Positions 9,129-17,451 are shown, counted from the stretch's first letter. The stretch is 64,000 bases of DNA from JBATTK01 sp049670505 (GCA_049670505.1 JBATTK010000091.1:1-64000); one strand, 5' to 3'. Notes: a model not told the origin generated them from the letters alone. Numbers and translations are program-made.

Positions 9129-9759
9129 CCTTTTTATTCACCAATAGCTCTTCCGATTCTACCTCCATTTGATTGATTTTTTCCCGTAACATGGCCTTAT
9201 AGAAGGCAGCTCTGCTCAAAGGTTCATATTCCTCCGTCTCTCCTATGAGCACCAGTTTCTCATTATTGGATTTCCTAAAACTATAATTGGCCAAATTTCC
9301 TGTACGCGTACAGATGGCATGTACCTTGGTAACATATTCGGCGGTAGCCATCAATGCAGGCATAGGGCCAAAGGGGTTCCCCTTAAAATCCATATCAAGT
9401 CCGGCTACTACTACGCGAACTCCTTTGTTGGCCAGATCATTACATACCGTTACAATTTCATCATCAAAAAATTGAGCTTCATCAATACCCACAACATCGC
9501 AGCCATCTGCCAACAGCCTAATATTAGCGGCTGCGGGAACGGGTGTGGAACGTATTTCGTTATCGTCATGTGAAACTACCATTTCCTCACGGTATCTGGT
9601 ATCCACAATAGGCTTAAATATCTCTACTCTTTGTTTGGCGAACTTTGCCCTTTTGAGCCGGCGGATAAGTTCTTCGGTCTTCCCAGAGAACATAGAACCG
9701 CAGATGACTTCTATCCAACCGAATTGTTCTTTATGATTAACAGTATTTTCGAGAAACAT
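9115..9759 (-). CDS. tdk: Thymidine kinase
   Basis: Phosphorylates thymidine to dTMP for pyrimidine salvage. It is a type II enzyme: P-loop GSMFSGKT (residues 21-28) and catalytic glutamate E94 in DEAQFF. The zinc-finger region near residue 140 keeps only the first cysteine of a CxxC (CTRTG). From memory this form is usual in Bacteroidota, so it is not damage. At 214 residues it is the normal length. It overlaps alr, forming a tdk-alr pair, and diverges from the 9865 gene across a 105-base spacer. Confidence 0.96.
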   Translation of the reverse strand: MFLENTVNHKEQFGWIEVICGSMFSGKTEELIRRLKRAKFAKQRVEIFKPIVDTRYREEMVVSHDDNEIRSTPVPAAANIRLLADGCDVVGIDEAQFFDDEIVTVCNDLANKGVRVVVAGLDMDFKGNPFGPMPALMATAEYVTKVHAICTRTGNLANYSFRKSNNEKLVLIGETEEYEPLSRAAFYKAMLREKINQMEVESEELLVNKKDADA

Positions 9760-9864
9760 TTTGTAATTTTAGACGAAATTTATGGGTTTTTCGTTCTTGA
9801 TTATAAGAAGCATAAAATTAGTAAAGAAAGATAAACCTTTTCGGAAAAGGTAAAATAAAAAAGC

Positions 9865-10551
9865 ATGAAACGAAAATTGAAAGAGGAATTGGTAAAAATG
9901 TCAACGGACATTATCACTTCCAAGGGGTTGACGGAGATAGGCGATTTATATGAGGCCTCAAAAGCACTGTATGAGAAATTGGCCGTGCTAAAATTTATTG
10001 ATGAAAAACTGAACGATATAGAAATAGACGTTTCAAAAAACGCAGTGGCCACTAAGTTCGAAAAAATGGCCAATGCCGTTATGGATGCCAATACATCCGT
10101 TCCCGAGACCAATCCCCATACGGAGGATATCATTATCCCGGGAATAGATACCATTAAGGATATGGTGTCCGAAATGCCTTCCAGTGCCGAGGCCGATCAG
10201 GTGTTCGCCGAGTTTATCGCAAAGCCGAATTTGATGAAAGACGATAAGGAAATGACAATGCCGGAAACCCGCAACGGAAAAAAAGAAGGAGGTAAAAGTA
10301 TCTCCTTGAACGATAGGCTTACTAAAGATCTAGCCATAGGATTGAATGATAAGCTAGCCTTTGTAAAGCATCTTTTCAACAATAGCGCTGAAGACTATAA
10401 CAGGGTCATTTCCCAATTAAATACCATAGACACAGAAGAGCGTTCCATTGCTTTTGTGATGAATATGGTAAAACCGGATTATCATAATTGGGAGGGTAAA
10501 GAGGAATATGAAACGCGTTTTATGTCCTTGATCGCCCGCAAGTTTTCTTAG
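9865..10551 (+). CDS. Conserved Bacteroidota protein of unknown function, 228 aa
   Basis: A soluble protein without signal peptide or membrane segment. The C-terminal third has the conserved stretch SLNDRLTKDLAIGLNDKLAF followed by VKHLFNNSAEDYNRVISQLN, which I recognise as a recurring motif of uncharacterised Bacteroidota proteins; the N-terminal part is helical and acidic. No catalytic motif is visible. It diverges from tdk and stands alone. Its TAG stop is formed by the first bases of an interspersed repeat (10550-10575). I cannot assign a function. Confidence 0.8.
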   Translation: MKRKLKEELVKMSTDIITSKGLTEIGDLYEASKALYEKLAVLKFIDEKLNDIEIDVSKNAVATKFEKMANAVMDANTSVPETNPHTEDIIIPGIDTIKDMVSEMPSSAEADQVFAEFIAKPNLMKDDKEMTMPETRNGKKEGGKSISLNDRLTKDLAIGLNDKLAFVKHLFNNSAEDYNRVISQLNTIDTEERSIAFVMNMVKPDYHNWEGKEEYETRFMSLIARKFS

Positions 10552-10575
10552 AGACTGTTTTGAAATATGTAGATT
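10550..10575. repeat. Interspersed repeat copy A2, at a gene end
   Basis: AGAGACTGTTTTGAAATATG matches the copy at 2513-2535 with one mismatch. Its first bases overlap the stop codon of the preceding gene. Confidence 0.6.
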
Positions 10576-10701
10576 AAGATTATCCCAAAGGCTGCGTCGT
10601 TGGTACTTGCCCTTTTTTTCAAATCCCTTGACAAATCTATCCAATAACAGGGAATTTTATTTTTTGTTACCTTTAAATCGAAAACCAAACAAACCGTTCG
10701 A

Positions 10702-11058
10702 ATGAAAATCCAAAAGATTTTTTACTGGATTGCAACTTCATTATTTTCTTTGTTAATGTTGTTTTCCGCAAGCATGTATTTTTTTAACCACGAAGAAATA
10801 GTAAAGGCTTTTGATACGCTGGGACATCCGTCCTATATCATTTACCCATTGGCCGTTTTAAAGCTGCTGGGATTGATCGTTATTCTCAGCAACAAGGGAG
10901 GTTTCCTAAAGGAATGGGCCTATGCCGGATTCTTCTTCAATTTTGTTCTTGCCTTCTTTGCCCATTATATGGCCAACGACGGGGAACATATGGGTGCCTT
11001 TGTGGCTATTGTATTATTGCTTACTTCTTACTTCTTAGGAAAGAAAGTGAGGCCTTAA
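10702..11058 (+). CDS. DoxX-like integral membrane protein, 118 aa
   Basis: Four predicted membrane helices (residues about 8-28, 48-65, 73-90 and 95-113) in a 118-residue protein, with the DoxX-type features of a first helix ending before FNHEEIVKAFDTLGHP and a compact four-helix layout. The family includes subunits of quinol oxidases and proteins of redox homeostasis, but most small members have no known role. It starts at ATG 10702 and lies 9 bases before rsmI on the same strand, so the two probably share a transcript. Confidence 0.75.
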   Translation: MKIQKIFYWIATSLFSLLMLFSASMYFFNHEEIVKAFDTLGHPSYIIYPLAVLKLLGLIVILSNKGGFLKEWAYAGFFFNFVLAFFAHYMANDGEHMGAFVAIVLLLTSYFLGKKVRP

Positions 11059-11067
11059 AGTTCCAAA

Positions 11068-11739
11068 ATGTCAAAACTTTATATTGTCCCTACCCCCATA
11101 GGTAATTTGGAAGACATTACCCTTAGGGCCATTACCGTATTAAAGGAGGTAGACCTAATTTTGGCGGAGGATACCCGTACGAGCGGTAAACTACTACAGC
11201 ATTATGAAATAAATACTCCTATGCAGAGTCATCATATGCATAATGAGCATAAAACTGTTGAAGGTATTGTTAGACGTTTGCAAAATGGAACGGATATCGC
11301 TTTGATTTCGGATGCGGGCACTCCGGCAATATCCGATCCGGGGTTTTTATTGACAAGAGCTTGCGTAGCAAACCATATTGAAGTCATATGTTTGCCCGGA
11401 GCGACGGCATTTGTACCCGCTTTGGTCAACAGTGGACTTCCCAATGATAGATTTGTGTTCGAAGGATTCCTACCGGTAAAAAAAGGCAGACAAACGCGTT
11501 TACAACTGTTGGCAGAAGAGAGCAGAACAATGATTTTCTATGAATCGCCTCATAAACTTATAAAGACCCTTACGCAATTCGCAACACATTTTGGAGCGGA
11601 CAGACCTGTTTCGGTCTCCAGGGAACTTACCAAGTTGTATGAGGAAACGATCCGGGGAACAGTAACAGAAGTCTTGGACCATTACACGGAAAAACCTCCT
11701 AAGGGAGAAATTGTGATTATCGTTGGCGGAAAAATGTAG
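11068..11739 (+). CDS. rsmI: 16S rRNA (cytidine-1402-2'-O)-methyltransferase
   Basis: Methylates the 2'-OH of C1402 in the ribosomal decoding centre with S-adenosylmethionine. Family motifs are clear: PTPIGNLEDITLRA near the N-terminus, AEDTRTSGKLL, the SAM-binding SDAGTPAISDPG and CLPGATAFVPAL. At 223 residues it lacks the extra C-terminal domain of E. coli RsmI, as many Bacteroidota versions do. It follows the DoxX-like gene closely. Confidence 0.96.
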   Translation: MSKLYIVPTPIGNLEDITLRAITVLKEVDLILAEDTRTSGKLLQHYEINTPMQSHHMHNEHKTVEGIVRRLQNGTDIALISDAGTPAISDPGFLLTRACVANHIEVICLPGATAFVPALVNSGLPNDRFVFEGFLPVKKGRQTRLQLLAEESRTMIFYESPHKLIKTLTQFATHFGADRPVSVSRELTKLYEETIRGTVTEVLDHYTEKPPKGEIVIIVGGKM

Positions 11740-11811
11740 CCTATCCATTGATTTTCCCATTTTGTAAGGAAAAAAGTGTACTTTTCCGCGATATTCCAAG
11801 TCCATAACTAG

Positions 11812-11961
11812 ATGAAAGGTAGTCTTCTTTTACCAAGCCATAGGATATCCATATTGATTTTGGCTCCCTTCAGCATAGGCAAAACAGGCAATTGGCCTTT
11901 CAGCAATCGGACCGTTTTAAGAGGGATCAATGTAAAATACTCAAAGGGAACCCAAGAATGA
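11812..11961 (+). CDS. Possible 49-residue upstream ORF coupled to the DUF819 gene
   Basis: An ATG at 11812 opens 49 codons that end in TGA at 11959-11961, so stop and downstream ATG overlap as ATGA, the classic arrangement for translational coupling. The peptide (MKGSLLLPSHRISILILAPF and onward) matches nothing I know and has one short hydrophobic run. It could be a regulatory leader peptide, a decayed gene end or chance. Confidence 0.3.
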   Translation: MKGSLLLPSHRISILILAPFSIGKTGNWPFSNRTVLRGINVKYSKGTQE

Positions 11962-13085
11962 TCGTTCCTTGGATCATTTCCCTGTTCACCGTAGTGGCCG
12001 TTTATTTTTTGGATCGATGGGAGAACAAACATATCAAATCCCTCTTCGATTGGGTACCCGCAATTTTGCTGGCCTATATCATACCTGCTGTTATATCCTA
12101 TATAATGCATGCGGATTTTTCGCAGGCAGCTATTCATCAATATAGTACGGACTATTTTATTCCCTTGGCCATCATTGCGGTCATGAGCAGTTTGTCCCTA
12201 GGCCAATTAAAAGCAATAGGGTGGAAACCGATAGCCCTTTTTGCGGCAGGATCTGTTTGTATTGCCATTTTTCCGGTAATTTTAGGGCTAAGTTTTCAGA
12301 AAACTACATTGGTATCGGAAACCCTTTTAACCCACGAATATTGGAAAGGAATCCCCCCTATCGTAGGTAGTTGGATCGGTGGAAGCACCAGTCAATTGGT
12401 TTTGAAGGAAATAGTGGAATGTCCCGAAAACATTTTTCTATCGGTCTTGGTAATGGACAATATTCTTGTTAATATATGGACCATTCTCATGTTTCAGTGT
12501 ATTAAAAAAAGTAATTTCTTAAATCGCATCTTTAAAATCTCCGATATTGCAATGCCCGAGGATATCCGAACACAAAAAGGCAAAACACTATCGCCATGGG
12601 TTTCCATTCTATTGCTTTTTTTACTGGTACTTTTGTGCAATTGGATTTTTGAAAGCTTTGTAGCCAAAATCGTAGTGCTTTCGCTTTTGGGATTGGCCTT
12701 AAGCAATCTGTTACCCACTTGGAATTTTAAATTTACCTTAAAGATAGGAGGTATCTTGATTCTTATTGTAATGGCCGTACTTGGCTTAAAATTGCAAATT
12801 GCTACTCTTGGTTTTAAAGGTCCGTTTTTCGGATTTTTGACCATCTGGCTCGTGGGTCATTTTATATTTATGATCACGATTGCCAAGGTACTGAACATCA
12901 ATATGGCCTGGGTCCCCATTGCCAGTATGGCCAATGTGGGTGGTATTGCGACCGCCCCTGCAGTTACGGCAGCCTATGAAAAAAAATGGATGCCCCATGC
13001 CATTGTATTGGCTATCCTTAGTATGGCCACCGGAACATTTTGGGGGATACTGACCATATATTTGTTAAAAACCTTTTTGGTATAA
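11958..13085 (+). CDS. DUF819 family integral membrane protein
   Basis: A 375-residue polytopic protein with about ten hydrophobic helices, of the DUF819 group (remotely transporter-like, sometimes annotated YjcL). Typical stretches are the glycine-rich re-entrant-like GIPPIVGSWIGGSTSQLVL and the late NVGGIATAPAVTAAYEKKWM. No substrate is known. The frame runs further upstream to 11892, but the ATG at 11958 is preferred: it begins directly with a membrane helix, follows an AAAGGGA ribosome-binding-like site, and the extra residues would be charged and unlike the family. Confidence 0.85.
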   Translation: MIVPWIISLFTVVAVYFLDRWENKHIKSLFDWVPAILLAYIIPAVISYIMHADFSQAAIHQYSTDYFIPLAIIAVMSSLSLGQLKAIGWKPIALFAAGSVCIAIFPVILGLSFQKTTLVSETLLTHEYWKGIPPIVGSWIGGSTSQLVLKEIVECPENIFLSVLVMDNILVNIWTILMFQCIKKSNFLNRIFKISDIAMPEDIRTQKGKTLSPWVSILLLFLLVLLCNWIFESFVAKIVVLSLLGLALSNLLPTWNFKFTLKIGGILILIVMAVLGLKLQIATLGFKGPFFGFLTIWLVGHFIFMITIAKVLNINMAWVPIASMANVGGIATAPAVTAAYEKKWMPHAIVLAILSMATGTFWGILTIYLLKTFLV

Positions 13086-13093
13086 CTTAAAAG

Positions 13094-13672
13094 ATGCAAA
13101 AGCTATTATCGGATATTAGGGATTGTACTGTTTGCAAGGCCCATTTACCATTGGGCCCCAGGCCAATTGTGGCGGCACATCCGAACGCCAGAATTATAAT
13201 TATTGGACAGGCACCGGGAACCAAAGTCCATGAAACCGGAGTGCCCTGGGACGATCCCAGTGGAAGACAATTGCGAAAATGGCTCAATGTCACTGACGAA
13301 ACGTTTTATGATGCAACAAAAATTGCACTGATTCCTATGGGTTTTTGTTACCCGGGAAAGGGAAAATCCGGGGATTTACCACCACGTCCCGAGTGTGCGC
13401 CTTTATGGCATGAACCTTTATGGCAGGGAATGCCGAATCTAGAACTGATTGTTTTGATAGGTATATACGCCCAAAATTATTATCTGAAGAAAAACGCTGA
13501 AAAGAACTTAACGGAAACGGTCAAGGCCTATCAAAAATATTCACCCAAGTACTTTCCTTTGCCGCACCCATCGCCACGGAATCGGTTTTGGCTAACAAAG
13601 AATCCTTGGTTTACTAAAGAGGTGGTGCCCCAATTGCAACAACGAGTGACCTCAATACTAAAAGAACACTAG
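13094..13672 (+). CDS. Uracil-DNA glycosylase superfamily protein, Fe-S (family 4-like) type
   Basis: Excises uracil or a related damaged base from DNA, by family. Motif 1 is GQAPGTKVHETG (residue 38 on) and motif 3 is PHPSPRNRFW. Four cysteines at 11, 14, 85 and 101 (CxxC, then C-x15-C) match the Fe-S ligand spacing of family 4 glycosylases. At 192 residues it is compact. It starts 8 bases after the DUF819 stop. Its TAG stop codon is the first three bases of a small inverted-repeat element (13670-13835). The exact substrate cannot be told from sequence. Confidence 0.85.
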   Translation: MQKLLSDIRDCTVCKAHLPLGPRPIVAAHPNARIIIIGQAPGTKVHETGVPWDDPSGRQLRKWLNVTDETFYDATKIALIPMGFCYPGKGKSGDLPPRPECAPLWHEPLWQGMPNLELIVLIGIYAQNYYLKKNAEKNLTETVKAYQKYSPKYFPLPHPSPRNRFWLTKNPWFTKEVVPQLQQRVTSILKEH

Positions 13673-13835
13673 TGTTAGGTTAAGCCAAAACCTACGCATA
13701 ATCCAATGCATCTTTTGCGGCATCCCGTCGTTAAAAAACAATTCCGTAGCTACGGCTATGCGATGATTTTTTGCCTAGGTCTGTCACAAAATCCGTGATT
13801 GCCTTAAGCGTCATTTCAGCTTTAACTTAACACTA
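13670..13835. mobile_element. MITE-like 166-bp element with terminal inverted repeats
   Basis: The left end TAGTGTTAGGTTAAGCC (13670-13686) is the near reverse complement of the right end GCTTTAACTTAACACTA (13819-13835). The interior is non-coding and contains a CCGTAGCTACGG palindrome. The left end provides the stop codon of the glycosylase gene. No target-site duplication is obvious. It could also be a static palindromic repeat. Confidence 0.5.
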
Positions 13836-14148
13836 ATTTGTCATTCCTGTGAAGAACCGTATCGAGAATAGAGTTTTGGATTAAAAAAGTTGTTCTCGAT
13901 ACAATTTTTCTCCACTTTGTTGCGAAAAACCACTCGAACTGACGCTTTTTCCGCTTTATAACCTCCAAAATGCGCAACGGCTTATTTAAAATAAATTGTT
14001 ATAAAAGATGAATATTTTCAAAAGTAATATGCACAGCATTACCTTAACATTTGTATGTGTGAAATGCATTCAGAAAATCCTTGGATTTAAATTCTCCGCA
14101 TACATGGGAATCTTAACACTTTAATGAAGCGATAAATACTTTTATTAT
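13673..14148. other. 476-base gene-free stretch
   Basis: It holds the MITE-like element to 13835 and then a second inverted repeat, GTATCGAGAA (13859-13868) with TTCTCGATAC (13893-13902), followed by CACTCGAACTGACG-type sequence that looks like an intergenic repeat. From about 13950 to 14148 I see no feature I can support; the only open frame (14008-14124) is 38 codons and unremarkable. Confidence 0.6.
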
Positions 14149-15771
14149 TTACAATTGCAAATCAACGAACGCGAACTTATCCCCGCTAAAAAGCCCTTTA
14201 TCGGAAAGCTTTAAGTTCGGAATCACCAATAATGCCATAAAGGAAAGTGTCATAAAAGGAGCCTTTAATGTACTGCCCAAGGACTTTGCCATAGCATCGA
14301 TTTCTTCATAACGCCTACCCGTTTCCCAACCATCGGTATCGCTCATAATTCCGGCTACGGGCAAGGCCAAACTTTGTTCCTCATTCCGGTCTACCGCACA
14401 AATGCCCCCTTTGTTCCCAATAATAAGGTTTACGGCCTTACATAGCTCGGTGTCCGAAGTACCCACTGTTATTATGTTATGGGAGTCATGGGCTACCGAG
14501 CTGGCAATAGCACCTTTTTTTAATCCAAAATTTTTGATGAAGGCTATCGCCGGCGGTGCATCGTAATACCGATTGATTACGGCAATTTTTAAGAAGTCGT
14601 TTTCAGTATCCGAAACCAAACTTCCATTCTCCATCAAAACCGATCCATGGAATTCATTGGTAATCAGTTCCCCATCCAGGGCTTCTATGACCCTAATGTT
14701 TTTGGTGGTGGCAGGCAGCCGAAAATCTTTGACCTTCTTAGGGGATATATTAAAATTGTTAGGGGTATCAAATGAAACCGGAGCTACAAAGGACTTGCCT
14801 TTTTCCGCCACTACCTCCCCGTTTATATAGGTCTGCAATACCTTAAAATCTTTAAGGTCTTTAACGACAATAAAGTCGGCCCAATCTCCTTCCCGCAGTA
14901 AACCCACGTCCATCCTATAATGGTTTACCGGATTGGTGCACGCCATTTGCAATACTTGAAAAACATCCACCCCCTTGGCGACCGCCCTAGCACATAATTG
15001 GTTGATATGGCCTATAATGAGATCATCGGGATGTTTATCGTCCGAACAGAACATCATGTTTTCAAAATGCTCGGGGAGCAGATCGATAAGGGCATCAAAG
15101 TTCTTCGCGGCACTTCCTTCGCGAACGATTACTTTCATTCCCAAGGAGAGTTTTTCTTGAGCTTCTTTGTAGGTAAAGCATTCATGATCTGTGGTGATAC
15201 CCGCGGAGATGTATTTTTTGGCATCTTCTCCTCTCAAACCGGGTGCATGACCATCTACCGGTTTATTAAAGTGTTCTGCCCAGGCTATTTTTTTATATAC
15301 TTCTTCCTCTTTATGGAGCACACCCGGATAATTCATCATTTCCGCCAAATAGTACACATCGGATAATGCCAACAACTCCTTTATTTCGTTCGTATCTATG
15401 GTTGCCCCCGACGTTTCAAAACTAGTTGCCGGCACACAGGATGGAGCTCCAAAATGGAATTTCAAAGGGACTTTCTTCCCGTTTTCAATCATAAAATGTA
15501 CCCCTTCGGAACCGAGAACATTGGCTATTTCATGCGGGTCTGAAACGGTTGCTACGGTTCCGTGTAAAACGGCCAATCTAGCAAATTCGGAAGGAACCAA
15601 CATGGAACTCTCAATATGGATATGGGCATCTACAAATCCAGGAAGAATAAAATTCTCTACAGTATGTTCCCGCTCAACGATGGAATGGATCTTCCCATTG
15701 GAAATACCGACTTCTGCGGAAAAAATGCGTTTGTTATGAATATCGACTAATTGTCCCTGAATTTTTTTCAT
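14149..15771 (-). CDS. ade: Adenine deaminase
   Basis: Amidohydrolase converting adenine to hypoxanthine and ammonia in purine salvage. The 540-residue protein has the metal motif GFVDAHIHIESSML with H50 and H52, the PSCVPATSFETSG segment and the C-terminal adenine deaminase domain with VAHDSHNIITVG and GGICAV. It shares the bacterial Ade architecture (about 540-590 residues). The ATG at 15771 directly follows the TAA of the upstream peroxidase-related gene with no spacer, so the two are read from one message. Confidence 0.96.
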   Translation of the reverse strand: MKKIQGQLVDIHNKRIFSAEVGISNGKIHSIVEREHTVENFILPGFVDAHIHIESSMLVPSEFARLAVLHGTVATVSDPHEIANVLGSEGVHFMIENGKKVPLKFHFGAPSCVPATSFETSGATIDTNEIKELLALSDVYYLAEMMNYPGVLHKEEEVYKKIAWAEHFNKPVDGHAPGLRGEDAKKYISAGITTDHECFTYKEAQEKLSLGMKVIVREGSAAKNFDALIDLLPEHFENMMFCSDDKHPDDLIIGHINQLCARAVAKGVDVFQVLQMACTNPVNHYRMDVGLLREGDWADFIVVKDLKDFKVLQTYINGEVVAEKGKSFVAPVSFDTPNNFNISPKKVKDFRLPATTKNIRVIEALDGELITNEFHGSVLMENGSLVSDTENDFLKIAVINRYYDAPPAIAFIKNFGLKKGAIASSVAHDSHNIITVGTSDTELCKAVNLIIGNKGGICAVDRNEEQSLALPVAGIMSDTDGWETGRRYEEIDAMAKSLGSTLKAPFMTLSFMALLVIPNLKLSDKGLFSGDKFAFVDLQL

Positions 15772-16362
15772 TTATTGATGCTTGCCCTTCTCCCAACCGT
15801 GCTTGCCTAAATACTGCTCCCCACTTTCTACGGCACCATCCTCTATGCTCGTACCCATGGAATCGTTCCAACGATTGAGGTAACCGAAAAGGGAAATAAC
15901 TCCCAACATTTCTACAATTTCGCCTTCTTCCCAATATTGGTACAAACGTTCTTTAATCGCTGCATCTACTGCATTGGGGACTTGGGATGCTACCAAGGAA
16001 AAATCCAAGGCGACACGTTCCGCTTCCGAAAAAGCTGGATGCGTCCGGTATTCCCAAATATTATCCAACTGTTCCTGTTCCGCACCATAACGTTCTGCCG
16101 CCCTTATGGCATGGGCCTGACAATAGCGACATCCGGTAGCATTGCTGCTTACCCAGGCAATCATCCGCTTTAAGGCCGAGCTTACCCTCCCTTCATTGGC
16201 CATAACGGCTTTATTAAGGTTAATGAAAGCTTTTGAAATCGCTGGCCGATGTTGCATAGTGAGCACAGAATTGGGACAAAATCCCAGGGTCTCATTGAAG
16301 AATTCGGCCAATTCCTTGGTCTCTGTATCATGATTAGGATCCAGGGGTTGTACTAAAGGCAT
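15772..16362 (-). CDS. Carboxymuconolactone decarboxylase/AhpD-like peroxidase-related protein
   Basis: A 196-residue all-helical AhpD-fold protein with the redox motif GCRYCQAH (C78, C81, H84) after a helix beginning KRMIAWVSSNAT. Such proteins reduce peroxides or transfer thiol redox equivalents; the physiological substrate is unknown. The frame extends to 16428, but that would overlap the divergent OsmC gene and add an odd N-terminus, so the ATG at 16362 (MPLVQPLDPNHD) is chosen. It is cotranscribed with adenine deaminase and is divergent from OsmC, another peroxide-related thiol protein, which suggests a shared oxidative-stress theme. Confidence 0.85.
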   Translation of the reverse strand: MPLVQPLDPNHDTETKELAEFFNETLGFCPNSVLTMQHRPAISKAFINLNKAVMANEGRVSSALKRMIAWVSSNATGCRYCQAHAIRAAERYGAEQEQLDNIWEYRTHPAFSEAERVALDFSLVASQVPNAVDAAIKERLYQYWEEGEIVEMLGVISLFGYLNRWNDSMGTSIEDGAVESGEQYLGKHGWEKGKHQ

Positions 16363-16410
16363 AGTGCTGTTTTTTATTGTATTTTTATCCCTTACAAGAA
16401 ACGAAAAATT

Positions 16411-16869
16411 ATGAGTACTACAAATCATATCGTCACCAAATGGTTGGGCAATATGGCCTTTGAGAGCAATAATCCCTCGGGACTAAATTTGCGTATGGAT
16501 GCCGGTCCTGAAAATGGGGGCGAGGGCAACGGCTTGCGCCCTAAAGCCCTGATGCTTTCTTCCTTGGCCGGATGTTCCGGACTGGATGTGGCTTCGTTGA
16601 TCAAAAAGATGAAACTGGAGGTAGCTGATTTTCAAATCGACACCATTGCAAATCTTACCGATGAGCATCCCAAGTATTACGACTCCGTTATCATTGCTTA
16701 TCATTTTCATGGAAGCAATTTAAACGAGGACAAATTACAGAAGGCGGTAGACCTGTCCATAGAAAAATATTGTGGGGTAGCTGAAATGTTCAGGAGATTT
16801 GCTACACTGGAAATCAAGACTTTTTTTCATCATAAAGCCCCCTCTAACTCCCCCACAAGGGGAGAATGA
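16411..16869 (+). CDS. OsmC family protein (thiol peroxidase-type), C-terminus extended by a repeat
   Basis: OsmC/Ohr-fold protein that reduces hydroperoxides with two cysteines; both are present, C55 in SLAGCSGLDV and C121 in EKYCGVAEM. The last about 11 residues (after TFFHH) are encoded by a CCCCCTCTAACTCCCCCAC palindromic repeat, so the natural protein probably ended earlier and was extended when the repeat arrived. It diverges from the AhpD-like gene with start codons about 48 bases apart. Confidence 0.88.
   Translation: MSTTNHIVTKWLGNMAFESNNPSGLNLRMDAGPENGGEGNGLRPKALMLSSLAGCSGLDVASLIKKMKLEVADFQIDTIANLTDEHPKYYDSVIIAYHFHGSNLNEDKLQKAVDLSIEKYCGVAEMFRRFATLEIKTFFHHKAPSNSPTRGE
16836..16869. 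repeat. REP-like palindromic repeat inside the OsmC 3' end
   Basis: CCCCCTCTAACTCCCCCAC followed by AAGGGGAGAAT: the CCCCT/AGGGG arms can pair. I know this type of sequence as a common intergenic palindrome in flavobacteria. Here it is translated as the tail of the OsmC protein. Confidence 0.6.
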
Positions 16870-16940
16870 ATACTCTTGAAATTGTCCCTATAGGGAATCA
16901 AAACTGTATTTTACTGCTATTAAGCGTAGTATAAAATGTA

Positions 16941-16983
16941 AGATCAAAGTTCAAGTATCAAGGGCAAAGTGTAAGTTCAAATT
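16941..16983. repeat. Left inverted repeat of the four-helix-bundle cassette
   Basis: The segment contains AAAGTTCAAGTATCAAG and GTGTAAGTTCAA. Its reverse complement (CTTGATACTTGAACTTT) matches the right flank (CTTGAAACTTGAACTTT, 17395-17447) with one mismatch over 17 bases. It lies immediately before the 16997 gene. Confidence 0.7.
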
Positions 16984-16996
16984 TAAACTAATCAAA

Positions 16997-17353
16997 ATGT
17001 CGGATAAAAAGTTTGATTTAGAAGACCGATTGGTAGGATTTGCAGCTAATGCTATATTATTTTGTAAAGATTTGCCACAAGACATGACAGGACAATATTA
17101 TGGTGGCCAATTATTGCGCTCCGGAGGCAGTGCCGCACTTAATTTTGGAGAGGCTCAAGGCTCAAATACAAATAGAGATTATATACACAAGGCTAGTTTA
17201 AGTCTTAAGGAGTTAAAAGAATCACGGGTAAATCTAAGGATATTAGACAAGGTTAGTTATGGGGATAGTTCAAAAAGAATACATCTGTTGGACGAAGCTG
17301 AACAACTAATTAAAATTATTGCCACCATTATTAAAAATAAGAAATCGCCTTAA
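16997..17353 (+). CDS. Four-helix-bundle protein (23S rRNA IVS / Avd-like, S23 family)
   Basis: A 118-residue all-helical protein with the S23 signature: FDLEDRLVGFAANAI in helix 1, GGQLLRSGGSAALNFGEAQG between helices 1 and 2, and KASLSLKELKESRVNLRIL in helix 3. Relatives are encoded in intervening sequences of 23S rRNA genes and, as Avd, next to diversity-generating retroelement reverse transcriptases, where they form basic pentamers that bind nucleic acid. No reverse transcriptase or rRNA is here. TTGAAC-rich inverted repeats lie on both sides, so the gene looks like a small self-contained cassette between the OsmC gene and recJ. Confidence 0.88.
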   Translation: MSDKKFDLEDRLVGFAANAILFCKDLPQDMTGQYYGGQLLRSGGSAALNFGEAQGSNTNRDYIHKASLSLKELKESRVNLRILDKVSYGDSSKRIHLLDEAEQLIKIIATIIKNKKSP

Positions 17354-17394
17354 TGGTATGAATATCTCCTTCCAACAAGAACAACTATATTTAG

Positions 17395-17447
17395 AATTGA
17401 ACTTGACACTTGAACTTGAAACTTGAAACTTGAACTTTACACTTAAA
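17395..17447. repeat. Right inverted repeat of the four-helix-bundle cassette
   Basis: Short direct units of ACTTGAA repeat several times (TTGAACTTGACACTTGAACT, then two AACTTGAA units, then ACTTTACACTT). Together they are an imperfect reverse complement of the left flank 16941-16983. The repeat ends 4 bases before the recJ ATG and must form the recJ leader. Confidence 0.7.
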
Positions 17448-17451
17448 GCCT

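Noticed and set aside
14008..14124. 38-codon plus-strand frame
   Set aside because: Short, no conserved features; kept only as gene-free stretch.
17395..17447. Repeated ACTTGAA units considered as a CRISPR or microsatellite
   Set aside because: Units are 7-8 bases with no spacers and no cas genes; better explained as one arm of an inverted repeat.
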